NCBI GenBank assembly: GCA_023422115.1
Contig: JAEZSA010000145.1
Location: forward strand, 1-5,084
Reading direction: 5' to 3'
DNA length: 5,084 nucleotides
Source: Bacillota bacterium
Lineage (GTDB): Bacteria > Bacillota_I > Bacilli_A > ML615J-28 > CAG-698
Shown one piece after another: positions 1-5,084 of the stretch. The stretch's first letter is position 1. The number at the start of each line of letters is the position of its first letter. The translations under genes were made by a program, and so were the position numbers. A model generated the notes under the pieces. It was given only the letters and a program-made list of their open reading frames with translations. It was not told where the DNA came from and ran no database searches.

Positions 1-433
1 CATTTGATTTCGCCGAGATTAGCGAAACGTTAAGCGCGTGAATTCCTAAATCTTTGATATAAGATCGTAAATAGTTTAATATTTTGTTAGGTTTTGTTGA
101 AGAAAGGAATAAATCAAACTTATTCGCCACAATCATGATTGGATTGTTCGGAAACAATTCATTAATATTCGGGATTAGGGTTCCCTCTAAATCAAAGGCA
201 TCCACAATATTAACCACCAAAGCACCCGAAGCGGCAATCTTCTTCGCATTATCTAAAAACTCTTGTTCACTAATGGCAATATCTGCTACTTTGTTATAAT
301 GTTGCAAATTAAAACATCGCTCACATAAAAACTGATCGGGATTTTTCATATATACATCCCTTCTAATATAGCCTTTTTCTTGGGGATTGGTTGTTTGAAT
401 TTTTACACCACATCCATCACATTTTGTTTTCAA
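1..433 (-). CDS. yqeH: YqeH, circularly permuted ribosome-biogenesis GTPase (N-terminal part, runs off left edge)
   Basis: Reading the minus strand from TTG at 433-431 gives 144 codons that remain open at base 1. The protein begins MKTKCDGCGV and has a four-cysteine zinc finger (C5-x2-C8, then C37-x2-C40). A GTPase segment follows with 'VANKFD' (G4, residues 102-107) and 'LISAKSN' (G5, about 138-144). Having G4 and G5 before the P-loop is the circular permutation typical of the YqeH/YlqF class; G1-G3 and the C-terminal region lie outside the window. Known YqeH acts in 30S ribosomal subunit assembly. The TTG start is chosen because GAGGTG lies six bases upstream and because the zinc finger begins at residue 5, as in Bacillus YqeH. 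The first 17 bases overlap the end of yqeG, implying translational coupling. The family call is firm; the non-ATG start is slightly less so, since a GTG three codons upstream (442-440) is in frame. Confidence 0.93.
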   Translation of the reverse strand, partial: MKTKCDGCGVKIQTTNPQEKGYIRRDVYMKNPDQFLCERCFNLQHYNKVADIAISEQEFLDNAKKIAASGALVVNIVDAFDLEGTLIPNINELFPNNPIMIVANKFDLFLSSTKPNKILNYLRSYIKDLGIHALNVSLISAKSN

Positions 434-995
434 TTGTTTCACCTCGAAGATTAATCATTTTTAATGCCATTGCTGGATACTTCTTCAACATCTTTTTAAT
501 AATTTGATTTTCTGAAATTCGATTTAATTTAGTAAACCATTTTTCATTTTTCTTTTTAATTGGTTTGACTAGAATCGCATCTAATTGATAACGATTGGAT
601 CCTAAAACATCGGTAAGAACTTGATCTCCAATCGTGATGACTTCTGATTTATGGGTGTAGGTAGCCATTGTTAATGCTTTTTGAAATCCTTTTTTTAGTG
701 GTTTACAAGCACTATAAACATAAGGCACATCAAAAGCTAACGCAACCTTTTCAACGCGTTCTTTGTGATTATTAGAAATAAAGATGACTTGAAAGCCAAT
801 CTCTTTCATGGTATGAATTAATTCCAAATGTTGTCGTTCAGGAGCATCTAAATCATAAGGGATAATCGTATTATCGATATCGATTAAGATAACTCTTTTC
901 CCTAATTGATACAATTTCTGATACTCAATATCAAATATTGTGCGGTAACAATCATAAGGAAGGAAAGTTTTTGTTTTAAATAGTAGAAATATCAT
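417..995 (-). CDS. yqeG: YqeG family HAD-IIIA phosphatase
   Basis: A 192-residue protein of the haloacid dehalogenase superfamily. Motif I is 'DIDNT' (39-43, nucleophile and acid/base Asp). Motif II is 'ISNN' (73-76), a conserved Lys lies at about 98 ('CKPL'), and motif IV is 'GDQVLTD' (123-129), which coordinates Mg2+. The pattern 'IGDQVLTDVLGSNR' and the overall size (Bacillus YqeG is about 170 residues) identify the YqeG subgroup. The physiological substrate is not known to me. No signal peptide or membrane segment is evident, so it should be cytoplasmic. It starts at ATG 995-993 with a modest GGTGA five bases upstream, and stops at a TGA that lies inside yqeH. The yqeG-yqeH pairing is conserved in Bacillota, suggesting a link to ribosome assembly or nucleotide metabolism. 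Its own promoter is seen directly upstream, with a very short leader. Confidence 0.93.
   Translation of the reverse strand: MIFLLFKTKTFLPYDCYRTIFDIEYQKLYQLGKRVILIDIDNTIIPYDLDAPERQHLELIHTMKEIGFQVIFISNNHKERVEKVALAFDVPYVYSACKPLKKGFQKALTMATYTHKSEVITIGDQVLTDVLGSNRYQLDAILVKPIKKKNEKWFTKLNRISENQIIKKMLKKYPAMALKMINLRGETIENKM
440..445 (-). promoter_or_regulatory. Ribosome binding site of yqeH, inside yqeG
   Basis: The minus strand reads GAGGTG, then six bases, then TTG. The site lies within the last codons of yqeG, so the same bases code for yqeG and recruit ribosomes for yqeH. It supports TTG at 433 over the in-frame GTG at 442-440, because that GTG is itself part of the Shine-Dalgarno sequence and has no comparable site ahead of it. 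Confidence 0.7.
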
Positions 996-1010
996 TGTAT
1001 CACCATTCTT

Positions 1011-1039
1011 ATTATACTAAAAAAAAGCATTTTTGTCTA
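1011..1039 (-). promoter_or_regulatory. Sigma-A-type promoter for yqeG-yqeH
   Basis: The minus strand shows a -35 box TAGACA (1039-1034), a 17-bp spacer and a perfect -10 box TATAAT (1016-1011). Five of six -35 bases match the consensus and the spacing is optimal. Predicted initiation is near 1004, giving a leader of only about 9 bases before the yqeG ATG. It lies just downstream of the asnA terminator, which supports yqeG starting a new transcription unit. Confidence 0.75.
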
Positions 1040-1068
1040 TTGAAAAACAAGGGTTATTTTCATAAAGA

Positions 1069-1109
1069 AAACTCAAATAAATAACTTCTTCAGTTTATTA
1101 TTTGAGTTT
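1069..1109 (-). terminator. Intrinsic terminator after asnA
   Basis: The two arms 1069-1080 (AAACTCAAATAA) and 1098-1109 (TTATTTGAGTTT) are perfect 12-bp reverse complements around a 17-base loop. On the minus strand the hairpin starts six bases after the asnA stop codon and runs into the U-rich stretch GAGTTTTCTTTATG. The stem is AT-rich, but position, perfection and the T-run fit rho-independent termination. The stem can extend outward if two bases are bulged. Confidence 0.82.
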
Positions 1110-1114
1110 GTTTC

Positions 1115-2119
1115 TTACAATAATTTAATTTTTTGTTGTTGTAATGCTTCGATATCTTCCTCTTTCCAAATCGATGCTTGTACTTCACCAATATGGACTT
1201 TTTCTAATAGAACCAAACAAATTCGAGATTGGCCGATTCCTCCTCCTATGGATAGGGGAATGGTATCATTCATCACGCTTTGATGGAAAGGAAGATTTAA
1301 ACGTTCCATTTTATTATTCTTTTGTAATTGGCTAACCAAACTGTTCTTATCGACGCGAATTCCCATCGAAGATAGTTCAACTGCCATATTTAGAGGTTCG
1401 TACCACACAAGAATATCTCCATTTAATTGCCAATCATCATAGTCAGGTGCCCGTAAATCGTGTTCTTCACCACTTGATAATTTATCCCCAATCCCAATGA
1501 TGAATACGGTTTGTTTTTCCTTACAAATCGCATTTTCTCGTTCTTTTGAAGTTAGTGTTGGGTATTTCCGATATAGTTCTTCTGTAGTAATAAAATAGAC
1601 ATCTTCTGTAAATGTTAAGGATAATGCTGGGAATTCCTGATTAACAATCTCTTTTGTATTCGCTAAGGCTTTTACAATCTTACGAACTGTTTCCTTTAAA
1701 TATTCAAGATTACGATCAGCTGGGGTAATTACTTTTTCCCAGTCCCATTGGTCGACATAAATTGAATGAAGATTATCCATTACTTCATCACGTCGAATTG
1801 CATTCATATCTGTATATAGCCCTTTTTGATTCGCAAAACCGTATTTCCCTAATGCCATTCGCTTCCATTTTGCTAAAGAATGAACAATTTCAGCAACTTT
1901 CTTTGTATCTTTGATTTCAAAAGAAACCGGTCTTTCAACTCCATTTAAATTATCATTCAATCCAGTATCTGGATAGACAAATAAAGGAGCGGATACTCTG
2001 GTCAAATCCAGATTCTTTGCTAATTTTCGTTCAAATGTGTCTTTAGCTAATTTAATAGCTAACTGGGTGTCAATAATAGATAACTTGTCAACATAGTTTT
2101 TTGTTTCAAAAATGCTCAT
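1115..2119 (-). CDS. asnA: Aspartate-ammonia ligase (asparagine synthetase A)
   Basis: This 334-residue enzyme makes L-asparagine from aspartate, ammonia and ATP, with AMP and PPi released (EC 6.3.1.1). It is cytoplasmic and built on the class II aminoacyl-tRNA synthetase fold. The length matches E. coli AsnA (330). Diagnostic segments include 'GLNDNLNGVERPVSF' (53-67), a motif 2 region with 'LHSIYVDQWDWEKV' (117-130), 'AVELSSMGIRVD' (246-257) and the motif 3-like 'GGGIGQSR' (292-299) that contacts ATP. The ATG at 2119-2117 has GAGGT seven bases upstream. The gene lies 17 bp after the ROK-like gene and ends just before a strong terminator, so it is probably the last gene of the greA-ROK-asnA transcript. 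The 17-bp gap leaves no room for a T-box or riboswitch, so any amino-acid control would have to act at the upstream promoter. It uses free ammonia, unlike the glutamine-dependent AsnB. Confidence 0.97.
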   Translation of the reverse strand: MSIFETKNYVDKLSIIDTQLAIKLAKDTFERKLAKNLDLTRVSAPLFVYPDTGLNDNLNGVERPVSFEIKDTKKVAEIVHSLAKWKRMALGKYGFANQKGLYTDMNAIRRDEVMDNLHSIYVDQWDWEKVITPADRNLEYLKETVRKIVKALANTKEIVNQEFPALSLTFTEDVYFITTEELYRKYPTLTSKERENAICKEKQTVFIIGIGDKLSSGEEHDLRAPDYDDWQLNGDILVWYEPLNMAVELSSMGIRVDKNSLVSQLQKNNKMERLNLPFHQSVMNDTIPLSIGGGIGQSRICLVLLEKVHIGEVQASIWKEEDIEALQQQKIKLL

Positions 2120-2136
2120 AGTTTTTACCTCATTCG

Positions 2137-3504
2137 TTAAATTTTTGGTAAACTAGCAGCAGCAATCGATTGGCCTACCCGACGATTCTTCTCATCCGGC
2201 ATGCTTAACTCAACATACTTTAGTTCTGGGAACTCGCTATGTAGAACGCTTCTTGCTACTTCTAATAACGTGTTACCTCCTTTTCCACTAACCACTCTTC
2301 CTAACAATAAAACATGTTTTATTTGATAGAAATGGGCGTAATAAGCCAGAGTGTAACCTAAATAAATTCCAATGTTTTTGAAAATCTCGTTGGCTCTTGG
2401 ATCGCCATCTTCGTTTAACTTCTGGACAATTTTCAACTTCTGCGCGGGAGCTAAATTTTCCTCTAATTCAATTCCGGCTTGTTTCGCTAATTTAATTACC
2501 CCATCTTGGGAAAAATACTTTACACCACATCCATAGTCGAGACTCCATTCATCGACCATTGCTTCTTTGTTATAATCCACAGGAACAAAAGCTAGTTCAT
2601 TCAACCATCCTTTTAAATGTCCCGTTTCATCAACATATCCTGCTGCTTCACTGGTTCCCATTGCAATTCCTAGTACTTGATTGTCATTTAATTCCATGGC
2701 TCCTGCTAAGGCAGTTACATCACCATCGTTGGCAACAACTAGGGGAACATCACCGAATTCCTTGGCAACATCAATGTACATTGTTTTGACACGACGATCA
2801 AAATCTTCTTTGCTAACCTTTAAGAATAGAGAAGCAACCATAATTTTGTTATCAACATAAATACCCGCCGAAGATACGCCGATGGCATCGACTCGAGGCA
2901 TATATGAAGCCGCTTTTTTCATTGATTCAAGAATTCCTTGATAATGGTATTCAGGATTTTCTGTGATTTTAGGGTACCATACTGTTTCTTCACTGTATAA
3001 TACTTCACCATCCACTACCGCAGAAACCTTGCGATCACTGCCTCCAGCATCAAAACCAATGCGACATCCCTTTAAATCATTATTTAAAGCGACAGACTCA
3101 TAATTTGGTGCAGGAAGGTCTTTTTTATCAACATAGAAAACTTCAAATGGTTGCTCGTAAACACCACTCATAAATGTAAAGTCGAATTCACGAACTCCCC
3201 CTTTGCAATAAGCTTTCTTTAGTTGTTCATAAATAAATTTTGAACCAGAAACATAGATATGAACACCACCAACGATCCATAACAACGATTTTATAATTCG
3301 TTCTAATATCTGATAGTTATCTTCATCGTGACCTGTACCATCAACAAATGTTTCAATTTCATAAAAATAATTATAACCATGACTACGTTCTAAACAAATA
3401 ATTACTTCTTGTTTTTGTTTGGCTTTTGCTACCAATGCTTGATACTCGCGAATGGCAAGAATCATTGGAGAAAAGTTCTGGTCTAAACTAGGGATATATT
3501 TCAT
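2137..3504 (-). CDS. ROK-like (ASKHA-fold) sugar kinase homologue with N-terminal extension
   Basis: A 455-residue protein. Residues from about 147 to the end resemble the ROK family. A phosphate-1 loop 'IGFDAGGSDRK' is at 149-159 and a likely catalytic Asp sits in 'VVANDGD' (D260). A phosphate-2 segment 'GIAMGTSEAAGYV' is at 279-291, an adenosine-type motif 'LLLGRVVSGKGG' is at 399-410, and a terminal Ala-rich helix follows. These suggest ATP-dependent phosphorylation of a sugar or related substrate, but the substrate cannot be read from sequence. ROK enzymes normally carry a GEIGH motif and a CxCGxxGC zinc site; here the equivalents read 'NELAF' (302-306) and 'DYGCGVKYF' (323-331), so the zinc site seems lost. 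The first 146 residues match no domain I recognise. No helix-turn-helix is evident, so a ROK repressor is unlikely. ATG 3504 is preferred over an in-frame TTG at 3525 because GAGGAGA lies six bases upstream of it. It sits 24 bp after greA and 17 bp before asnA. Confidence 0.78.
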   Translation of the reverse strand: MKYIPSLDQNFSPMILAIREYQALVAKAKQKQEVIICLERSHGYNYFYEIETFVDGTGHDEDNYQILERIIKSLLWIVGGVHIYVSGSKFIYEQLKKAYCKGGVREFDFTFMSGVYEQPFEVFYVDKKDLPAPNYESVALNNDLKGCRIGFDAGGSDRKVSAVVDGEVLYSEETVWYPKITENPEYHYQGILESMKKAASYMPRVDAIGVSSAGIYVDNKIMVASLFLKVSKEDFDRRVKTMYIDVAKEFGDVPLVVANDGDVTALAGAMELNDNQVLGIAMGTSEAAGYVDETGHLKGWLNELAFVPVDYNKEAMVDEWSLDYGCGVKYFSQDGVIKLAKQAGIELEENLAPAQKLKIVQKLNEDGDPRANEIFKNIGIYLGYTLAYYAHFYQIKHVLLLGRVVSGKGGNTLLEVARSVLHSEFPELKYVELSMPDEKNRRVGQSIAAASLPKI

Positions 3505-3510
3505 TATTAG

Positions 3511-3517
3511 TCTCCTC
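3511..3517 (-). promoter_or_regulatory. Ribosome binding site that fixes the ROK-like gene start
   Basis: The minus strand reads GAGGAGA, then six bases, then ATG at 3504. The longer frame beginning with TTG at 3525 would place this Shine-Dalgarno inside the coding sequence and has no good site of its own, so the ATG start (MKYIPSLD) is preferred. Confidence 0.75.
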
Positions 3518-3528
3518 GTACTCAATCT

Positions 3529-3993
3529 TTACTTAATATCTTTAATGATAATTTCAAATTCCTCGCCACTTTCATTTCTGATAGTCATGCGATCTCCTTT
3601 TTTACGATGAAGAATTTCTTTTCCTAATGGAGATTCATTGGAAATTTTACCTTCACTTGGATCTGCTTCTAAACTACCCACAAGAGTATATTCCGCAACA
3701 AAACCATCATCATATTCCACAGTAACTTTCTTTCCTAAATTACTAGTTGTTTTTTTATTAATTTCAATAACATCGGAATTTTTAATAATTCCTTCTAATT
3801 CTTTGATTCGTGCTTCGATTCTAGCTTGCTCATCACGAGCAGCATCGTATTCTGCGTTCTCTGATAAATCACCTTGAGCACGTGCTTCTTTTAATGCTTC
3901 AATAATTCGAGGACGATCTACTGTCTTCAGTTTATCCAACTCGATTTTGCATTTTTCTAATCCCTCAACTGTCAATTGATGTTTTCCGTTCAT
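3529..3993 (-). CDS. greA: Transcription elongation factor GreA
   Basis: A 154-residue protein of normal GreA length (E. coli 158). It enters the secondary channel of RNA polymerase and stimulates cleavage of the 3' end of backtracked RNA, rescuing stalled complexes. Residues 1 to about 75 form the N-terminal coiled coil. Its tip carries 'ARAQGDLSENAEYDAARDEQ' (38-57), including the acidic pair D42 and E45, equivalent to the Mg2+-binding D41/E44 of E. coli GreA. The rest is the FKBP-like C-terminal domain, with 'SPLGKEILHRKKGD' near 121-134. A strong GGAGG lies six bases before ATG 3993-3991, and a promoter is visible 30-60 bp upstream. The U32 gene upstream matches the Bacillus neighbourhood yrrN-yrrO-udk-greA, here without udk. 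Greatest certainty of any gene in the window. Confidence 0.98.
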   Translation of the reverse strand: MNGKHQLTVEGLEKCKIELDKLKTVDRPRIIEALKEARAQGDLSENAEYDAARDEQARIEARIKELEGIIKNSDVIEINKKTTSNLGKKVTVEYDDGFVAEYTLVGSLEADPSEGKISNESPLGKEILHRKKGDRMTIRNESGEEFEIIIKDIK

Positions 3994-4021
3994 TTTGTAC
4001 CTCCATAATGATTTTGAATGT

Positions 4022-4050
4022 ATTATACCAAATTCTTACTTTTAAATCAA
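4022..4050 (-). promoter_or_regulatory. Extended -10 promoter for the greA operon
   Basis: The minus strand shows a -35 box TTGATT (4050-4045), a 17-bp spacer and TATAAT (4027-4022), preceded by TG at the extended -10 position (TGGTATAAT). Predicted start is near 4015, giving a leader of about 22 bases that contains the GGAGG site. The -35 box lies within the AAATCTTGATTTA repeat of the upstream tandem array. It should serve greA, the ROK-like gene and asnA. Confidence 0.8.
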
Positions 4051-4082
4051 GATTTATTTATTAGTGTTAAAAATAAGAATTT

Positions 4083-4106
4083 ATTCTTGCTTGTAAAGGC
4101 AAGAAT
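4083..4106. repeat. Inverted repeat (hairpin) inside the array
   Basis: ATTCTTGC (4083-4090) and GCAAGAAT (4099-4106) are perfect 8-bp arms. As plus-strand RNA the stem can extend by a U-G and a U-A pair to a GUAA loop of GNRA type and is followed by UUUAUUUUU. On the minus strand the extension is broken by a C-A mismatch. No plus-strand gene leads into it, so it may be only a by-product of adjacent repeat units. Confidence 0.5.
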
Positions 4107-4212
4107 TTATTTTTACTTTAAAAGCAATATTTTTTATTTTTTGTATTTATCGTAAGATTTTTTTATTTGTGTGTAAATCAAGATTTTTCTCTTAAATTGT
4201 AAAGGAATAACA

Positions 4213-4238
4213 AATTCTTACCTTTTAAAGTAAGAATT
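4213..4238 (-). terminator. Candidate intrinsic terminator after the U32 gene
   Basis: AATTCTTAC (4213-4221) and GTAAGAATT (4230-4238) are perfect 9-bp arms around an 8-base loop. On the minus strand a further T-G wobble and T-A pair extend the stem, and it is followed by the T-rich run TTTGTTATTCCTTT. It begins 29 bp after the U32 stop at 4268 and precedes the greA promoter, which is where a terminator would be expected. The stem is weak in GC and overlaps the tandem array, so it could be a chance product of the repeats. Confidence 0.5.
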
Positions 4239-4267
4239 GTTTATATTCTATTCATTTATTTTTCTCT

Positions 4268-5084
4268 TTATAACTTGCGCATCATGTCAAATGGACTTAG
4301 TTTAAAGGGAACTTTGATTTGAATGATTTGCAATGGATGACGCGCAACTGTTAATGGTTCTTTGTTTTCATCAAAAATCATCGTTATTTCAAACTTTGTA
4401 TTCGCTAAGTTAGGACCGAAGAATTCTACTTGATCTCCAACCTCAAAGTAATTGCGTTGTTCGATTGTTGCTAATTTACTACGGCCATCATACTTTAACA
4501 CTATTCCAACAAATTCTTTGGTTGGAATTTCACTTTGTATGTTATATAGCTGTTCATTGATGGTTGGTTTTCCGCCTAAGAAACCAGTGGAAGAAAGTCT
4601 GTTTTCTGCCTTTGCGATTTCTTGAAGATAGAAATTCCAATCAACTAAACTGGCATTTCCCTTTGTTCTTTCATATTCATCGATTAATAAGCGATAACAA
4701 CGTACCACTGTAGCGATATAATATAAGGATTTCATTCGTCCTTCAATTTTTAATGACTTGACTCCTAAAGAAATCAAACGGAAAACATGTTGTAATCCGA
4801 CTAGATCTTTGGAACCGATATTAAAAAAATGAGGTTTTTCATTGATTAAAACATTATTTCGATACAAATCATAATTCCAACGACAGGAATGAGCACATCC
4901 TCCACGATTGGCATCGCGATTGGTTAAGTGATTACTTAACATACAACGTCCCGAATAAGAAACACACATCCCACCATGAATAAAAACTTCTAATTCACAA
5001 TGGGTATTCTTTATAATCTTTTCCATATCCTCTGGTAAAACTTCTCTAGCTAGAACAACTCGAGAAAATCCCATATTTTGATAT
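4268..5084 (-). CDS. yrrO: U32-family protein, TrhP/YrrO-like tRNA U34 hydroxylation protein (C-terminal part, runs off right edge)
   Basis: The frame is open to base 5084 (residues YQN precede the first in-window Met at 5074), so the N-terminal third is missing. The U32 signature is at residues 29-47 counted from that Met, with E-V-F and 'GRCMLS'. It includes Cys37 and Cys44; Cys60 and Cys64 follow in 'GGCAHSCRW'. 'IEGRMKS' (110-116) and 'SSTGFLGGKP' (161-170) are also family blocks. A C-terminal beta-barrel-like domain starts near 188 ('FVGIVLKYDG') and ends 'PFDMMRKL', as in Bacillus YrrO rather than the shorter YrrN. Although named peptidases, YrrN/YrrO (TrhP1/TrhP2) and E. coli YegQ (TrhP) are known to be needed for prephenate-dependent 5-hydroxylation of uridine 34 in tRNAs. 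The four cysteines may hold an iron-sulfur cluster. Its place upstream of greA fits the yrrO-udk-greA neighbourhood of Bacillus. Assignment to TrhP2 rather than another U32 subgroup is by similarity from memory. Confidence 0.9.
   Translation of the reverse strand, partial: YQNMGFSRVVLAREVLPEDMEKIIKNTHCELEVFIHGGMCVSYSGRCMLSNHLTNRDANRGGCAHSCRWNYDLYRNNVLINEKPHFFNIGSKDLVGLQHVFRLISLGVKSLKIEGRMKSLYYIATVVRCYRLLIDEYERTKGNASLVDWNFYLQEIAKAENRLSSTGFLGGKPTINEQLYNIQSEIPTKEFVGIVLKYDGRSKLATIEQRNYFEVGDQVEFFGPNLANTKFEITMIFDENKEPLTVARHPLQIIQIKVPFKLSPFDMMRKL

Larger units (their letters stand above)
4040..4248. repeat. Degenerate tandem array, about 26-bp period, 8 units
   Basis: On the plus strand a core like TAAAnnCAAGAATTTATTT recurs at near-constant spacing. 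Taking the base at the G of AAG(A)ATT as anchor, units fall at 4051, 4077, 4103, 4128, 4156, 4182, about 4209 and 4234, i.e. steps of 26, 26, 25, 28, 26, 27 and 25. Unit openings are TTTTAAATCAA, GTTAAAAATAA, TGTAAAGGCAA, TTTAAAAGCAA, ATTTATCGTAA, GTGTAAATCAA, TGTAAAGGAAT and TTTTAAAGTAA. The clearest exact copies are TAAATCAAGATTT at 4043-4055 and 4174-4186. A weaker extra unit may precede the first, since CAAATTCTTAC occurs at 4029 and 4211. There are no spacers, so this is not CRISPR. The array fills most of the gap between the U32 gene and greA. Function unknown: it could be a decayed minisatellite, a set of protein sites or an upstream promoter element. AT bias inflates apparent similarity, hence moderate confidence. 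Confidence 0.6.

Noticed and set aside
84..299. Plus-strand open frame of 71 codons
   Set aside because: It lies antisense to the well-supported yqeH coding region, has no recognisable motif and no convincing ribosome site.
417..419. TGA read as Trp (Mycoplasma-type code)
   Set aside because: TGA is the in-frame end of yqeG at a typical overlap with yqeH, and the Trp codons checked in asnA and the U32 gene are TGG.
1144..1335. Plus-strand open frame of 63 codons
   Set aside because: Antisense shadow of asnA with no family resemblance.
2120..2136. T-box or asparagine-responsive leader for asnA
   Set aside because: The gap to the previous gene is only 17 bp and holds just the ribosome binding site.
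2559..2789. Plus-strand open frame of 76 codons
   Set aside because: Antisense shadow of the ROK-like gene. Its His/Gln/Leu-rich composition is typical of a wrong-frame translation.
3505..3525. Longer start (TTG at 3525) for the ROK-like gene
   Set aside because: It would bury the GAGGAGA ribosome site inside the coding region, and it begins only three bases from the greA stop without its own site.
3638..3877. Plus-strand open frame of 79 codons
   Set aside because: Antisense to greA, Ser-rich, with no supporting signal.
4174..4186. Second promoter using the other TTGATT copy
   Set aside because: The sequence 17 bp downstream reads ATCTTA, which is not a credible -10 box.
4040..4248. CRISPR array
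   Set aside because: Units are contiguous with a 26-bp period and are diverged; there are no unique spacers between constant repeats and no cas genes nearby.

Overview
The window looks like an ordinary chromosomal segment of an AT-rich, low-GC Gram-positive bacterium (Bacillota). The AT-rich composition, the gene families and the strong GGAGG-type ribosome binding sites all fit, and a Clostridia, Erysipelotrichia or Mollicutes-related lineage is plausible. Trp is encoded by TGG, and TGA is the stop codon of the yqeG homologue, so the standard bacterial code is in use rather than the Mycoplasma code. All recognisable genes lie on the minus strand, so transcription runs from high to low coordinates.

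In transcription order: (1) the C-terminal two thirds of a U32-family 'peptidase', related to the tRNA U34 hydroxylation proteins TrhP/YrrO, enters at the right edge and stops at 4268. (2) A 275-bp gene-free, very AT-rich stretch (3994-4267) holds a degenerate tandem array of about 26-bp units, two hairpins (one a candidate terminator) and a good extended -10 promoter. (3) A compact run of greA (transcript cleavage factor), a divergent ROK-like sugar-kinase homologue and asnA (ammonia-dependent asparagine synthetase) follows, with gaps of 24 and 17 bp and no internal terminator, so it is probably one operon. It closes with a clear intrinsic terminator six bases after asnA. (4) A second promoter (TAGACA-17-TATAAT) drives yqeG (HAD phosphatase), which overlaps yqeH (circularly permuted ribosome-assembly GTPase). 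yqeH starts at a TTG codon and runs off the left edge.

Most of the genes are housekeeping functions in translation and transcription: tRNA modification, rescue of stalled RNA polymerase, asparagine supply and 30S assembly. The U32-greA and yqeG-yqeH neighbourhoods resemble the known Bacillus order, with udk absent between the U32 gene and greA. The least explained elements are the 26-bp array upstream of greA, which contains the greA -35 box, and the ROK-like protein. That protein has a roughly 145-residue N-terminal extension of unknown function and lacks the usual ROK zinc site. I saw no mobile element, CRISPR array, RNA gene or defence system.
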